Source: Mycolicibacter icosiumassiliensis (GTDB lineage Bacteria > Actinomycetota > Actinomycetes > Mycobacteriales > Mycobacteriaceae). From it: 64,000 nt of DNA. Location: contig NZ_LT546166.1 in the NCBI RefSeq assembly GCF_900078685.2, forward strand, positions 1,100,858-1,164,857, in the 5' to 3' direction. The position numbers and the translations under genes were made by a program. The notes beneath the pieces are model-generated. The model saw only the letters and a program-made list of their open reading frames with translations. It was not told the origin of the DNA and searched no databases. Of this stretch, positions 19,440 to 27,589 are shown in pieces (within the stretch, counting starts at the first letter, position 1; each line of letters starts with the position of its first letter).

Positions 19440-20924
19440 TCATCCTGCTTCGGGCCAATCGTCGATGGGCGGTGGTTGTTCCTCGGGCAGATCGCCGGCC
19501 TTGTCGGGTGTCGGGTTGGGCCGGGTGTGGTAGTCGATGACGGCTTCGATGAAGTGAAACGGGTTCACTCGGGGTTGGCCGCGTTCAAGTTTCGGTGGGG
19601 GAATCCATGCGACGCGGCCGTCGTCTCCGAGGGTGGTGGTCCAGCCTTGTTCGGTGGCCATCCGGTTATCGGGTGCACACGCCAGCGCGAGGGCGTCAAC
19701 GTCGGTTTGTCCGTTGTGGGCCCAGTCCTGTTCGAGATGATGCGCCTGGGACAAATACCCCGATACGGTGCAGCCGGGTCGCGTGCAGCCGCGATCTCGG
19801 GCATGCAGCACGATGCGCTGATCCGCTGACGCGAGCCGCTTGCTACGTCCTAGCCAGAGCGCGCGCCCTCGGCCGTCGAACACGCTCAAGTAGTGGTATG
19901 CGTGCTCGGCCATCCGCAGTAGGTCGGACATGGGGAGGAGCGATCCGCCGGCGGTGTGGGCTTTGCCGGTGATGCGGGTGTCGGTCACCGGTGCGTGGCC
20001 GGCTGCGGCGTGCAGTTCGGCCAGGGTGGTGGTGACGATGACGGTCACTGGTAGGCCGTTGAGTTGGCCGAGTTCGCCGCAGGCCAGTAGGGCGCGGGAA
20101 GCAGCCAATAGCGCGTCGTGGGTGCGTTGGTCGGGGCGGCGATTATCGCGCTGGATCTGCTCTTGGCTCGGTGTCCCGCTGATGCAGGGGTGCTCGTCGG
20201 CGGCATTGCACATCCCGGGGGCGGCGAGTTTGGCCAGGATCGGCTCGAGGGTGGCGCGCAGTTCTGGGCTGATCTTGCCCGACAGGGTGCTCATCCCGTC
20301 GACGTCTTGGCGGCCCAGGCGCAGTCCGCGCTGCGCGAGGCGTTCTCGGTCGGTGAAATCCCCATCCGGGTCCAGGACGGCCACCAGGTGATCGGCTAGG
20401 CGTTGGAAGGTTTCCGGCCCGAATTGGGTTGCCAGTACAGCGAGGTCATGCTCGGCCCGCTGACGGGAGGCAGCACTGACCGCGGCCGGTATTTTCGTCA
20501 AGGCCTTGCGGGCGATCGCCATATGCTCCGGCCCGATCCGACCCACGGCCTGTGCGGCGGCCAGTTCCGGCAAGGCCGGCTCCAAGGGTTCCCCGGTCAC
20601 CGCGGCGCGCGGACCGAGCTCGGCGGCTTCGGCCAATCGGCGCCGCGCGCTGGCGCTGCTGATCCGCAACCGCTCGGCCAATGCCTTGGTCAGCGAGCAT
20701 GTCCCCAAAGCGCCGGGATCGCCCTCGGTGACCAACCGGGCCAGGATCCGGTGATCGACCACCGGCGCCCGCCACGCCAACGCTTCCCGGCGGGCCAGCA
20801 CCGCCACCAAGTCCTCGGCACTCAAGGCATCCAGTGAGCACTGTTCGAGCTGGTCATAGGCGGCCTCGATCGCGTCCAGGCACCCCAGAATGGTGCCCCG
20901 ATCCGCGATCGCATTCCTACCCAT
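19440..20924 (-). CDS. HNH endonuclease/DUF222 protein (13E12 repeat family)
   Basis: A 494-residue protein. The DUF222 part starts near residue 10 (ILGCLDAIEAAYDQLEQCSLDALS). The C-terminal HNH domain reads RDRGCTRPGCTVSGYLSQAHHLEQDWAHNGQTDVDALALACAPDNRM, with Zn-binding Cys pair and catalytic His, followed by a Pro-rich end. The family corresponds to the REP13E12 proteins, present in several copies in M. tuberculosis. ATG 20924 gives the conserved start; an SOS-box-like site lies directly upstream. Function is unproven, probably DNA cleavage or mobile-element related. It borders a phage remnant. Confidence 0.9.
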   Translation of the reverse strand: MGRNAIADRGTILGCLDAIEAAYDQLEQCSLDALSAEDLVAVLARREALAWRAPVVDHRILARLVTEGDPGALGTCSLTKALAERLRISSASARRRLAEAAELGPRAAVTGEPLEPALPELAAAQAVGRIGPEHMAIARKALTKIPAAVSAASRQRAEHDLAVLATQFGPETFQRLADHLVAVLDPDGDFTDRERLAQRGLRLGRQDVDGMSTLSGKISPELRATLEPILAKLAAPGMCNAADEHPCISGTPSQEQIQRDNRRPDQRTHDALLAASRALLACGELGQLNGLPVTVIVTTTLAELHAAAGHAPVTDTRITGKAHTAGGSLLPMSDLLRMAEHAYHYLSVFDGRGRALWLGRSKRLASADQRIVLHARDRGCTRPGCTVSGYLSQAHHLEQDWAHNGQTDVDALALACAPDNRMATEQGWTTTLGDDGRVAWIPPPKLERGQPRVNPFHFIEAVIDYHTRPNPTPDKAGDLPEEQPPPIDDWPEAG

Positions 20925-20927
20925 ACT

Positions 20928-20943
20928 TCGAACAATAGTGCGA
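20928..20943 (-). promoter_or_regulatory. SOS-box-like LexA operator upstream of the DUF222/HNH gene
   Basis: TCGAACAATAGTGCGA differs by one base from the mycobacterial SOS box TCGAACNNNNGTTCGA. It ends 4 bp before the ATG at 20924. 13E12-type genes in M. tuberculosis are known LexA targets, so DNA-damage induction is likely. The closeness to the ATG suggests a near-leaderless transcript or a slightly later true start. Confidence 0.6.
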
Positions 20944-21132
20944 CTGACCGACGGAATGGCCGGCTGACCCAAACCTGTTGACAGAATCGTCAACTGTGGA
21001 TAACTGCGGCCACGGCTGGTTCTGGAGATGGCTCGTCCGCGACGGCGGGCGGGTCGGTAGACGCCGACCGAGAATCGAATGTTCTAGTTGCGCTGAGCTA
21101 TTGCCTCGAACACCTTTGATTCGTCCGGTGGG
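20944..21132. other. Non-coding junction between DUF222 gene and phage remnant
   Basis: About 190 bp upstream of the HNH gene and downstream of the tail genes. It contains the presumed promoter of the HNH gene. I see no integrase, no tRNA and no obvious attachment-site direct repeat. Confidence 0.4.
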
Positions 21133-21164
21133 CTAGGGAACCCAGGGGAAGGGTTGTGCGGCGA

Positions 21165-21923
21165 TTAGGCAGGAACCGACGCTGAAGTAGGTGGGGGGAT
21201 CCCGATGAAGTTCGGCGTCGAGGTGAATTCGCCCTGAGGGATGGTGTACAGCCGGCACTGCTTGAGGGTCATCTGCGACGGCCCCCACTGACCGTCATTG
21301 AGCACCGTCAGCACATCGCCGACGTGTTTGACCTTCGTCTGGTCGTAGCCGTCCGAATTCTCAATCGCCGCGGAGGGACCGGGAGGCCCCTGCGGCGACA
21401 GTGCCCGGATGGTGAAGTGCGGGTTGCGGACGTCGCCGGAGACCTCAACGGTGTCAGTCGTGACACCCTCGACACGCTCATTCAACGGAATGGTCTCATA
21501 CGACAGCGAGATGTTCGGGGTCGCGCCGACGGGCCCGGACGGACCCGGCAGCACCTTGTGCCATTTGGTGCCGTCCCAGATGTAGACCAGGGACTTGGTG
21601 GGATTATCCTTGTCGTCGACCAGCCACACCCCGTGGTTGATCATCGACGCATCCCAGTTGGGCAGCAGCGTGGTGGCGTCCTCGAAGGTCTCGAGGCCGT
21701 CGATGAATTCCAGCTCGACGATCGGTGCGTTCTTGCCGGGTTCGCCTTGGCGGCCGACCAGGACCGGGGTGGTCAGGACCGCGTCGCCCTGGACGGCTTC
21801 GAGGGTGGCCGACATCATCTGCGGGGTGTCTTCATCGCAGACGACCCCGTACCACGCTGCCGAGAGCAGGGTGTTGAACAGGTGAACGACGTCGCCGGTC
21901 TTGGCGGGCACGGGTGCAGTCAT
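21165..21923 (-). pseudogene. Phage minor tail-like protein with collagen-like repeats, probably frameshifted at the end
   Basis: The sequence starts MTAPVPAKTGDVVHLFN, has VYIWDGTKWHKVLPG, and two collagen-like Gly-X-Y patches (GRQGEPGKNAP, GPSGPVG, GPPGPS), as in mycobacteriophage minor tail proteins. ATG 21923 overlaps the upstream phage gene's stop (TGATG). The frame ends after IGIPPPTSASVPA, directly after a run of six C (complement of 21192-21197). In the neighbouring frame a more natural ending, PTYFSVGSCLIAAQPFPWVP, stops at 21133. So the gene probably lost a base in the homopolymer. No head, lysis or integrase genes are near. Confidence 0.65.
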
Positions 21924-22378
21924 CAGTGATGGTCCTCTGCGAGTTTGATGGACGGTCGGATACGCCACCCGGCGGGTGGCGGCGGTGGTGCGAAGTCAGT
22001 GCCGCCGAAGCGTTCGGCGAGCAAGGCCCGGACCCGTGGGTCATCGGGGTCCAGGTCAGCCAGAGGCGTGTTGTCCAGGTCGACCGGGGCGGGATCGGGG
22101 GCATCGATGTCGATCCATTGCCGGTAGCCGCCCGGGGCGTCACAGGCCCGGATGACGGCTTGACCAGCAACGGGACCGATTCCGGCGCGGGCCAGGTGTC
22201 GTGCGATCACCGGAATGCTGACAAACCGCAGGTCATAAATGGTGCCCTCGGGCGATACTGGACAGTTCAGGGCATCGGCAATGGCCCACATGGCCTTATC
22301 GATCGGGTGCGCATCCGGGCCCGGCTCGGGAATATCAGGAAGGACCAACCGACCGTGGACGTCGATATGCGGTTGCAT
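21923..22378 (-). CDS. Phage tail-region protein (phage gene 29/DUF2744-like)
   Basis: A 151-residue protein: MQPHIDVHGRLVLPDIPEP, then HPIDKAMWAIADALNCPVSPEGT, HLARAGIGPVAGQAVI, and a Pro-rich C-terminal part with PPPPPAGWRIRPS. This pattern resembles the small protein placed among minor tail genes of mycobacteriophages (PF10910-like); the assignment is tentative. ATG 22378 has GAGGGGGG upstream. It is coupled to the collagen-like tail gene by TGATG, preserving phage gene order. Confidence 0.55.
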   Translation of the reverse strand: MQPHIDVHGRLVLPDIPEPGPDAHPIDKAMWAIADALNCPVSPEGTIYDLRFVSIPVIARHLARAGIGPVAGQAVIRACDAPGGYRQWIDIDAPDPAPVDLDNTPLADLDPDDPRVRALLAERFGGTDFAPPPPPAGWRIRPSIKLAEDHH

Positions 22379-22492
22379 CAACCCCCCTCACTAGTAGATA
22401 TGACGGAAGGAACGCAATGAGGCGCATCGCGCAAGTAGGCAGTAGCGAGCGACAGAAACGAATCACGTGGAACAAAGCTCTACTCGCCGTAG

Positions 22493-22520
22493 TGAATCGC
22501 CCTGGTTCTCCCGGAGGCTC
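22493..22520. repeat. Left terminal inverted repeat of the IS3-family element
   Basis: 28-bp end matching 23812-23839 inverted, with three mismatches in the centre (TTC versus AAA). The 4-bp duplication GTAG precedes it. Confidence 0.9.
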
Positions 22521-22523
22521 GAT

Positions 22524-23452
22524 CTATTGGATTTCGACCAGGTTCTGGTCGTTCCGTGATGCATCGTAGAACGCCGCTTCGAACTCGGTCGGCGGAACGT
22601 CGCTGAGGTAGCCGTGCAGGCGGCTGGTGTTGTGCCAGTGCACCCAGCTCAGGGTGGCCAACTCGACGTCCTCGACGGTCTTCCACGGCCCGGTACGTGC
22701 TGGCCCGTAGATCAGTTCGGCCTTGTAGTAGCCGTTCACGGTTTCGGCCAGGGCGTTGTCGAAGCTGTCCCCGACGGTGCCGATCGAGGGAGTCGCGCCG
22801 ATCTCGGCGAGCCGTTCACCGTAGCGGATAGAAGTGAACTGCGACCCGGCGTCGGAATGACATACCAAGTACGGCAACAGGATTCCGCGTGACCAGCGGG
22901 CCATCTCGATCGCATCCAGCACCATCGTGGTGCGCATATGGGAGGCGACCCGCCACCCGACGATCATCCGGCTGAACGCGTCGATGAGGAAACAGACATA
23001 GGCAACAAGGGCCAAGGTCGGCACGAACGTCAGGTCGGTCACCCAGAGCTGGTTGGGAGCGGTAGCGGTGAACTGCCGTTTGACCAGATCGGGATGCCGC
23101 GTCGCCGCCGGATCTGCTTTGGTGGTCCGCACGCGCTTGCCGCGCCGCGCCCCACAGATCCCGGCTGCCCGCATCAGGCGGGCGACCTGATCGCGGCCCA
23201 CGTCGTGGCCGGCCCTGCGTGCGGTTTTCCAGAGCTTGCGTGCCCCGTAGACGCGGTAGTTGTCCTCCCAGAGCGCTCGCAGTACCGGACCCAGCACCGC
23301 GTCGCGGCAGGCCCGCGCCGACGGCTTGCGGGTTTTGGTGTCGTAGTAGGTGCTCGGGGCCACCGACACGCCTGCTTCACGCAGGACGGTGCAGATGGGC
23401 TCGACCCCGAACTCCTCGCGATTCGCGTCGATGAACGCGACTATTTGCGGTG
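22524..23452 (-). CDS. IS3-family transposase OrfB (DDE integrase)
   Basis: The catalytic half: an HTH_21-like start (VEPICTVLREAGVSVAPSTYY), then the rve core with the DDE residues in WVTDLTFV, CHSDAGSQFTS and ALAETVNGYYKAELI. The first ATG is at 23369, but the frame is open upstream through PTPQIVAFIDANREEFGVEP into the end of orfA. It is therefore normally made as an OrfAB fusion by -1 frameshifting, as in other IS3 elements. It cuts and joins the IS ends. All key residues are present, so the enzyme looks functional. Confidence 0.92.
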
Positions 23453-23785
23453 TTGGCGGTCGAGCTCCGCCCCGAAGAAACTCGCTGCTCGTTTCAGAAT
23501 CTCGTTGGCACGCTTCAGTTCTCGATTCTCCTGTTCGAGTTCCTTGATCCGCGCAATCTCAGCGGTGGACACCCCCGGTACATGCCCGTCGTCGATATCG
23601 GCCTGGCGCACCCAGGACCGGACCGACTCGACCCCGTAACCGAGCTGACGCGCCACCCGCGCCACCGTGCCCTGCTCGGTGCCCAGCTCAGTCCGCAACG
23701 TCCGGACCATCCGCACCGCGGCGGCCTTCTCCTCCGGGCCGTAACGGCGTGTCGTGGGCCTACCTGGCGACTGTTCCTTCGGCAT
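23441..23785 (-). CDS. IS3-family transposase OrfA (HTH protein)
   Basis: A 114-residue DNA-binding protein: RRYGPEEKAAAVRMVRTLR, a helix-turn-helix (TVARVARQLGYGVESVRSWVRQ) and a C-terminal leucine-zipper-like helix (IKELEQENRELKRANEILKRAASFFGAELDR). It binds the IS ends, dimerises, and supplies the N-terminus of OrfAB. The OrfA stop overlaps the extended OrfB frame, which is -1 relative to it. It closely resembles the first ORF of IS6110 in layout. Confidence 0.92.
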   Translation of the reverse strand: MPKEQSPGRPTTRRYGPEEKAAAVRMVRTLRTELGTEQGTVARVARQLGYGVESVRSWVRQADIDDGHVPGVSTAEIARIKELEQENRELKRANEILKRAASFFGAELDRQHRK

Positions 23786-23811
23786 ACCTGCATCCTCGTT
23801 TCCAAGGTCAG

Positions 23812-23839
23812 GAGCCTCCGGGATTTCCAGGGCGATTCA
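23812..23839. repeat. Right terminal inverted repeat of the IS3-family element
   Basis: 28-bp end that pairs with 22493-22520; it is followed by the second copy of the GTAG target duplication at 23840-23843. Confidence 0.9.
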
Positions 23840-24153
23840 GTAGCGCCGGCCGCATTGTTTATCGCAGCACCGCCGCCGGTTCACGCCGACGGTGCGTGCA
23901 CCGCTTTGGCGCCAGACGCTGATGCATATGGCGATTGCATGTTCAAGATGAACGTGCATTGCAAGGCCACCGGCAACGCTTGGCTGAACCCGACCTCCAC
24001 CTGCACATACCCCGACGGCGGCCGGGATGAATGCATCTTTCACTTTGTGCCGTTCTCCGGCGGACAGGTTGCTGACTCTGCCTGCACGTATGTCCCGCCT
24101 GGTCCCGAGCCAGCACCGGCACCCGGCGCGGAGCCGAGCTAGAGAGACGAATC

Positions 24154-24455
24154 ATGTGGAACAAAGCCCTACTCGCCGTGGCGCCGGCCGCGTTGTTTAT
24201 CGCAGCACCGGCACCGGCTCACCAGACGGTGCATGCACCGCATTAGGGAACGACTTTGATGCGTATTGAGCGTGCACGCAGAAAATGGGCCTGTTCTACG
24301 CGGATCGTCCCGCAGATCTTGTGGTGTTCCACATCGGCTGCACCTACCCCGACGGCGGTCGAGATGAATGCAAACTACATTTTGTACCGATCCCGTTCAG
24401 CGGCGCACGGATGAACCAATCCACCTGCACGTACGTCCCGCCGGGTGCGCCTTAG
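24154..24455 (+). pseudogene. Small Cys-rich exported protein, copy 2: frameshift and nonsense codon
   Basis: A tandem paralogue of copy 1, 11 bp downstream. ATG 24154 opens WNKALLAVAPAALFIAAPAPAH, nearly identical in the signal peptide. The frame then slips near 24220 (a stop follows at 24243). In the next frame DGACTALGNDFDAY is followed by an in-frame TGA, then ACTQKMGLFYADR, and finally the shared CTYPDGGRDEC and STCTYVPPGAP. So the signal peptide and C-terminus are conserved while the middle has diverged, with at least two inactivating changes. Confidence 0.7.
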
Positions 24456-24811
24456 AAGAGGTCGTTGCTGCCGAATAGGGTGCCGATGGCGTTCCACATG
24501 GTTTGGATGGTGCGGACGACTTGCCCCAGGGGGTCTTCCATATCGCCCGCGGTGCCAATGGTGATGTCGAACGTTTTAGGTGTGGACTCGTCGTAGTACA
24601 TGCGTACCGCGCTGACTTGGTCGGTGTAAAGAAGGCCGTCGATCTCGAACAAGCAGCGGGTACCGAGGTCGAAGTCGTAGAAAATCGAGTACGGCCGCCG
24701 ATTCCAAATACTGACTTTGAAGGCTTGATAGGGGCGGGTCTTCCAATGCCCCTGCCGCATGGCCAGGGCTGAGCTGACGGTGTAGGCGGTGCCGCCGCCG
24801 TCCTGGGTCAA
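24452..24811 (-). pseudogene. C-terminal fragment of a phage tail protein (siphovirus Gp37-like)
   Basis: 119 residues: LTQDGGGTAYTVSSALAMRQGHWKTRPYQAFKVSIWNRRPYSIFYDFDLGTRCLFEIDGL, RMYYDESTPKTFDITIGTAGD and a C-terminal MWNAIGTLFGSNDLF. This reads as the end of a mycobacteriophage minor tail protein of the Gp37-like group. Upstream codons NALEY continue the same frame but meet a stop near 24828, so only the C-terminus survives. In orientation and order it fits the other two tail genes, from which it is separated by the Cys-rich genes and the IS. Assignment from memory. Confidence 0.55.
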
Positions 24812-24898
24812 GTACTCCAGGGCGTTTCACGGGAGGCAACGAATTCCCTACGCGCGCAACGCGACATGAGGCAACCGGCCGGCGCCGTCGGGGCGCGG

Positions 24899-25324
24899 CT
24901 ACCGGGTATCGACCCACAGCGTGAAGCCGGCCAGCACCAGCGCGACCACGGCCAGCAGCGCGACATCGAGGCCGCCCAGTCGTGGCGCCTCGGCGCCTTC
25001 GGCGGCCAGTCGTCGTTCGCGGGCGATCAGAAACAACGGGAACGTGAAGCTGATCGCGGTGAGGAATCCGCCGAGGATGTAGGCCCAGACGAACCGCACG
25101 TTGTGCTTGCGGGCTTCGAGCACCATCAGAACCGCTGCCGACAGGAACAGCATCAGGATGTCGGCGGTGATCGAGCGCGACGCGGGTGTCACGGCGGTAT
25201 CGGGCAGGAACCGGGAAAGAAAGTCGGATCCGTCGTAGGCCAGATTCTGGCTCCAGGTGGCGACTAACGCGGCGACGGCAATCACGGCGTAGACGCCGCA
25301 ACGGACCTTGGCAGCTGTATTCAT
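24899..25324 (-). CDS. DUF2834 membrane protein
   Basis: A 141-residue protein with four transmembrane helices (VRCGVYAVIAVAALVATW, ITADILMLFLSAAVLMVLEA, FVWAYILGGFLTAISFTFPLFLIARE, GLDVALLAVVALVLAGFTLWV). The pattern FVWAYILGGFLTAISFTFPLFLIARER fits DUF2834. Function unknown. It marks the return to core chromosome after the phage/IS island. Confidence 0.75.
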   Translation of the reverse strand: MNTAAKVRCGVYAVIAVAALVATWSQNLAYDGSDFLSRFLPDTAVTPASRSITADILMLFLSAAVLMVLEARKHNVRFVWAYILGGFLTAISFTFPLFLIARERRLAAEGAEAPRLGGLDVALLAVVALVLAGFTLWVDTR

Positions 25325-25370
25325 CCGGCCACGTTAGCGTCCACGATCCCGGGCGTAGCGCGGTTTCGGC

Positions 25371-25802
25371 TCAGAGCTCGAGCAGCACCGTCACCGGACC
25401 GTCATTGACCAATTCCACCTGCATATGCGCCCCGAACTGCCCGGTCGCCACCTGCGCGCCCAAGCCTCGCAGTGCCTCGGCGAACTCGGCGACCAGCGGT
25501 TCGGCGACCGGACCCGGCGCGGCAGCATTCCACGACGGCCGCCGGCCCTTGGCGGTGTCGGCGTAGAGCGTGAACTGGCTGACCACCAGAATCGGCGCAC
25601 CCACCTCCGCGGCCGACTTCTGATCGTCGAGAATGCGTAACTGCCATAGCTTTTCGGCAAGACGCTGTGCCGTGGCGGCATCGTCGGTGTGAGTCACGCC
25701 GACCAGCGCGAGCAGGCCCTGGCCGTCCGGTTCGATCGCACCGACCGTCTGGCCGTCGACACGGACCCGGGCCGAGGAGACACGCTGGACCAGAACTCGC
25801 AC
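25371..25802 (-). CDS. dtd: D-aminoacyl-tRNA deacylase
   Basis: A 143-residue enzyme that hydrolyses D-amino acids (and glycine) mischarged on tRNA. It has [17 protein letters not shown] at the start, the catalytic [17 protein letters not shown] motif and [11 protein letters not shown] at the C-terminus, all diagnostic. Length is normal for the family. The gene is divergent from the MTH1187-family gene, 53 bp away, in the same arrangement as M. tuberculosis Rv1897c/Rv1898. Confidence 0.96.
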   Translation of the reverse strand: MRVLVQRVSSARVRVDGQTVGAIEPDGQGLLALVGVTHTDDAATAQRLAEKLWQLRILDDQKSAAEVGAPILVVSQFTLYADTAKGRRPSWNAAAPGPVAEPLVAEFAEALRGLGAQVATGQFGAHMQVELVNDGPVTVLLEL

Positions 25803-25855
25803 GGCCTCGATGCTAGGTAGGCTCGCCGTAGTGCCTTCCGGGAGGGGTGAGTCAC

Positions 25856-26173
25856 GTGTCGGTTCTGGTTGCGTTCTCGGTGACGCCGCTCGGTGTGGGG
25901 GAGGGAGTCGGCGAGATCGTCGCGGAAGCGGTGCGAGTCGTTCGGGAGTCCGGTCTGCCCAATCGCACCGATGCCATGTTCACCGTGATCGAAAGCGACA
26001 CTTGGGCCGAAGCGATGGCCGTGGTGCAACGGGCGGTGGAAGCCGTAGCGGCCCGCTCACCTCGGGTCAGCACCGTGATCAAAGCCGACTGGCGAGACGG
26101 TGCGGTCGATGCGATGAACACCAAGGTCGAATCGGTGGAACGTCACCTGGCGGCGCCGCCCCCGCCTAATTGA
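25856..26173 (+). CDS. MTH1187-family thiamine-binding/YkoF-like protein (Rv1898-like)
   Basis: A 105-residue ferredoxin-fold protein: [45 protein letters not shown], then [11 protein letters not shown] and a terminal helix. The family binds thiamine or related pyrimidines in the cytoplasm. GTG 25856 is preferred over GTG 25847 because GGAGGGG (25841-25847) sits 8 bp from it. It converges with the VanX-like gene, overlapping 8 bp. Confidence 0.88.
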   Translation: MSVLVAFSVTPLGVGEGVGEIVAEAVRVVRESGLPNRTDAMFTVIESDTWAEAMAVVQRAVEAVAARSPRVSTVIKADWRDGAVDAMNTKVESVERHLAAPPPPN

Positions 26174-26825
26174 CCGGAACGTCGAGGATGGGGCGCCCCA
26201 CCCCGGCGCCTGGTCCATCGAAGTGCCACCACTCCCCGGAGTAGGGTGCGAGTCCGCCGGCTTTCATGGCCTCGCGCAGGGCGGTGCGCTCATCGGCGGC
26301 TCGCGCACTGATTCCTTCTGCGAATGCCATTGCGGACGGCGAGAAGTCATCGAATCCGGTGCCCATCGCCGACAGTCGGCCTTGCGGGTCGGCGGTGGTC
26401 ACGTCGACCGACCGCCCGGTCTCGTGGCTGCGGGCGAGCGAGCCCGGTCGGGCCACCCAGTTCGGGTTCGGCACCACTTCGAACATTCGCACTTGCACGT
26501 TGTGTGGCCGGTAGCAGTCCCAGAAAACCAGGGTCCGGCCGCGGCTGCGCAGCGCGGCGGCCGCCGTGGTCAAACCCGGTGCCAGCGACTCGTGCACCAG
26601 ACACCGAGCATTGGACGGGTAGAGCTGTTCGCCCACGAAGTTGTTGGCGGTGGCGTATCGCAGGTCGATGATCGCGTCCGGTACCGCGCTGCGCACGTCG
26701 ACGAAGCCGGCCGCGCGGGCCGGCTCCGACAGCGCCGGAACATCCGATCCTGGCGCCGCAGTCGCGAGGCCGCCGGCCCCGGCGAGCAGCAGTGCAACGA
26801 CAATCACCATCCGCAGACTCGGCAT
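26166..26825 (-). CDS. Exported M15D D-Ala-D-Ala dipeptidase-like protein (VanX type)
   Basis: A 219-residue protein with a signal peptide ([26 protein letters not shown]). Zn-binding motifs are [10 protein letters not shown] (His and Asp) and EWWHFD (His), with CYRPHNVQ as the Arg-containing substrate motif. M15D enzymes cleave D-Ala-D-Ala dipeptides; in a vancomycin-untargeted genus the role is more likely peptidoglycan turnover. Exported location agrees. All metal ligands appear present. Confidence 0.88.
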   Translation of the reverse strand: MPSLRMVIVVALLLAGAGGLATAAPGSDVPALSEPARAAGFVDVRSAVPDAIIDLRYATANNFVGEQLYPSNARCLVHESLAPGLTTAAAALRSRGRTLVFWDCYRPHNVQVRMFEVVPNPNWVARPGSLARSHETGRSVDVTTADPQGRLSAMGTGFDDFSPSAMAFAEGISARAADERTALREAMKAGGLAPYSGEWWHFDGPGAGVGRPILDVPVN

Positions 26826-26842
26826 CTGCCCATTGTGGCGTG

Positions 26843-27589
26843 TCAGGCGGCAACCACAATCGTCAGCCTGCGCTCGTCGCGTTCCACCCGCATCCCGGCT
26901 CGCCGAGCCGTGGCCGCCACCGCGGCGGCGTCGTCGAGTTCGGCCCTGGTGGTGGCCAGCGCTCGCGCCAGTCGGCCCTTGTGCGCTTTGTTGAAGTGGC
27001 TCACCGAGACTCGCCGGCCATCGGGGTGCTCGGCGATCACGTCGACGCGGACCGAGCCGGGGATAGCGGCCAGTGCCGCATAGGATCCGGACCGCAGGTC
27101 GACGACCAGTTCGGCTGCGGCGATCTCGGCCAGCACCGGTTCCAGCACTGGTCGCCAGCGCTTGGCCAATCCGGGTTGTCCGGGCAACTTCGAGGACGCC
27201 GAGAGGCGGTATGCGGGCACGGGATCGGTAGCCCGCAGCAATCCGAACAAGGCGGAGCCGACGGCCAAGCGGGCGGCGGCCCGCGCGGCCGCGGCGCCGC
27301 GCAGCGAGTCGATGTCCAGCGCCTCGTACAACACCCCGGTGTAGCGGTTGATGGCCGGCGCGGTGGGCGCCGTGCGCAGCGCGGCGTTGCGCTCGATCTC
27401 AGCGTCCTGGGACGCCGATAACCCCAGTGCGCTGCGGCTGGCCTCGCGATCAGCGGCCAACCCCACCAGCTCGTCGACCAGTTCTGTCCGCAGGCCGGTG
27501 AGTTGTGGGGATGCCAATGCTTCGAGGTGCAGCGGTGGTCCGTCGCCGCCGGCGCGCTTGGTCTCCGACGGGGGCAGCAGCACGATCAC
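26843..27589 (-). CDS. yaaA: YaaA/DUF328 family protein (peroxide stress response)
   Basis: 248 residues. Visible are LLPPSETKR at the N-terminus, PAINRYTGVLYEALD, a central PVPAYRLSASSKLPG, VDLRSGSYAAL and VSHFNKAHKGRLARAL, all signatures of the YaaA fold. In E. coli YaaA limits free iron and damage under peroxide stress and binds DNA. GTG 27589 overlaps the PAP2 stop (GTGA), preferred to the upstream ATG at 27619. It is the last gene of a three-gene unit. Confidence 0.88.
   Translation of the reverse strand: MIVLLPPSETKRAGGDGPPLHLEALASPQLTGLRTELVDELVGLAADREASRSALGLSASQDAEIERNAALRTAPTAPAINRYTGVLYEALDIDSLRGAAAARAAARLAVGSALFGLLRATDPVPAYRLSASSKLPGQPGLAKRWRPVLEPVLAEIAAAELVVDLRSGSYAALAAIPGSVRVDVIAEHPDGRRVSVSHFNKAHKGRLARALATTRAELDDAAAVAATARRAGMRVERDERRLTIVVAA

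Larger units (their letters stand above)
22493..23839 (-). mobile_element. Complete IS3-family insertion sequence (IS51/IS6110-like group)
   Basis: A 1,347-bp element with 28-bp imperfect terminal inverted repeats (22493-22520 and 23812-23839, 25 of 28 matching, tips TGAATCGCCCTGG), flanked by a 4-bp target duplication GTAG (22489-22492 and 23840-23843). It carries orfA and orfB on the minus strand in the -1 arrangement. Tip sequence, length and protein likeness resemble IS6110, but identity is far from complete. The intact duplication and open frames suggest a recent, possibly active insertion. Confidence 0.92.
22466..24142 (+). pseudogene. Small Cys-rich exported protein, copy 1: interrupted by the IS element and start codon lost
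   Basis: Joining 22466-22492 to the sequence after the IS (from 23844, one copy of the duplicated GTAG counted) restores a continuous frame: a signal peptide WNKALLAVAPAALFIAAPPPVHA, then a mature part of about 85 residues with six cysteines and the motif CTYPDGGRDEC, ending in a Pro-rich tail and TAG 24140-24142. The start position reads ACG where copy 2 has ATG. Two independent lesions therefore make it a pseudogene. It lies opposite to the surrounding phage genes. No known family recognised; the intact ancestor would be about 108 residues. Confidence 0.75.

Noticed and set aside
22378..24828. CRISPR-like repeat structure
   Set aside because: The recurring sequences are two tandem paralogous genes, IS ends and a 4-bp duplication, not regular repeats with spacers.
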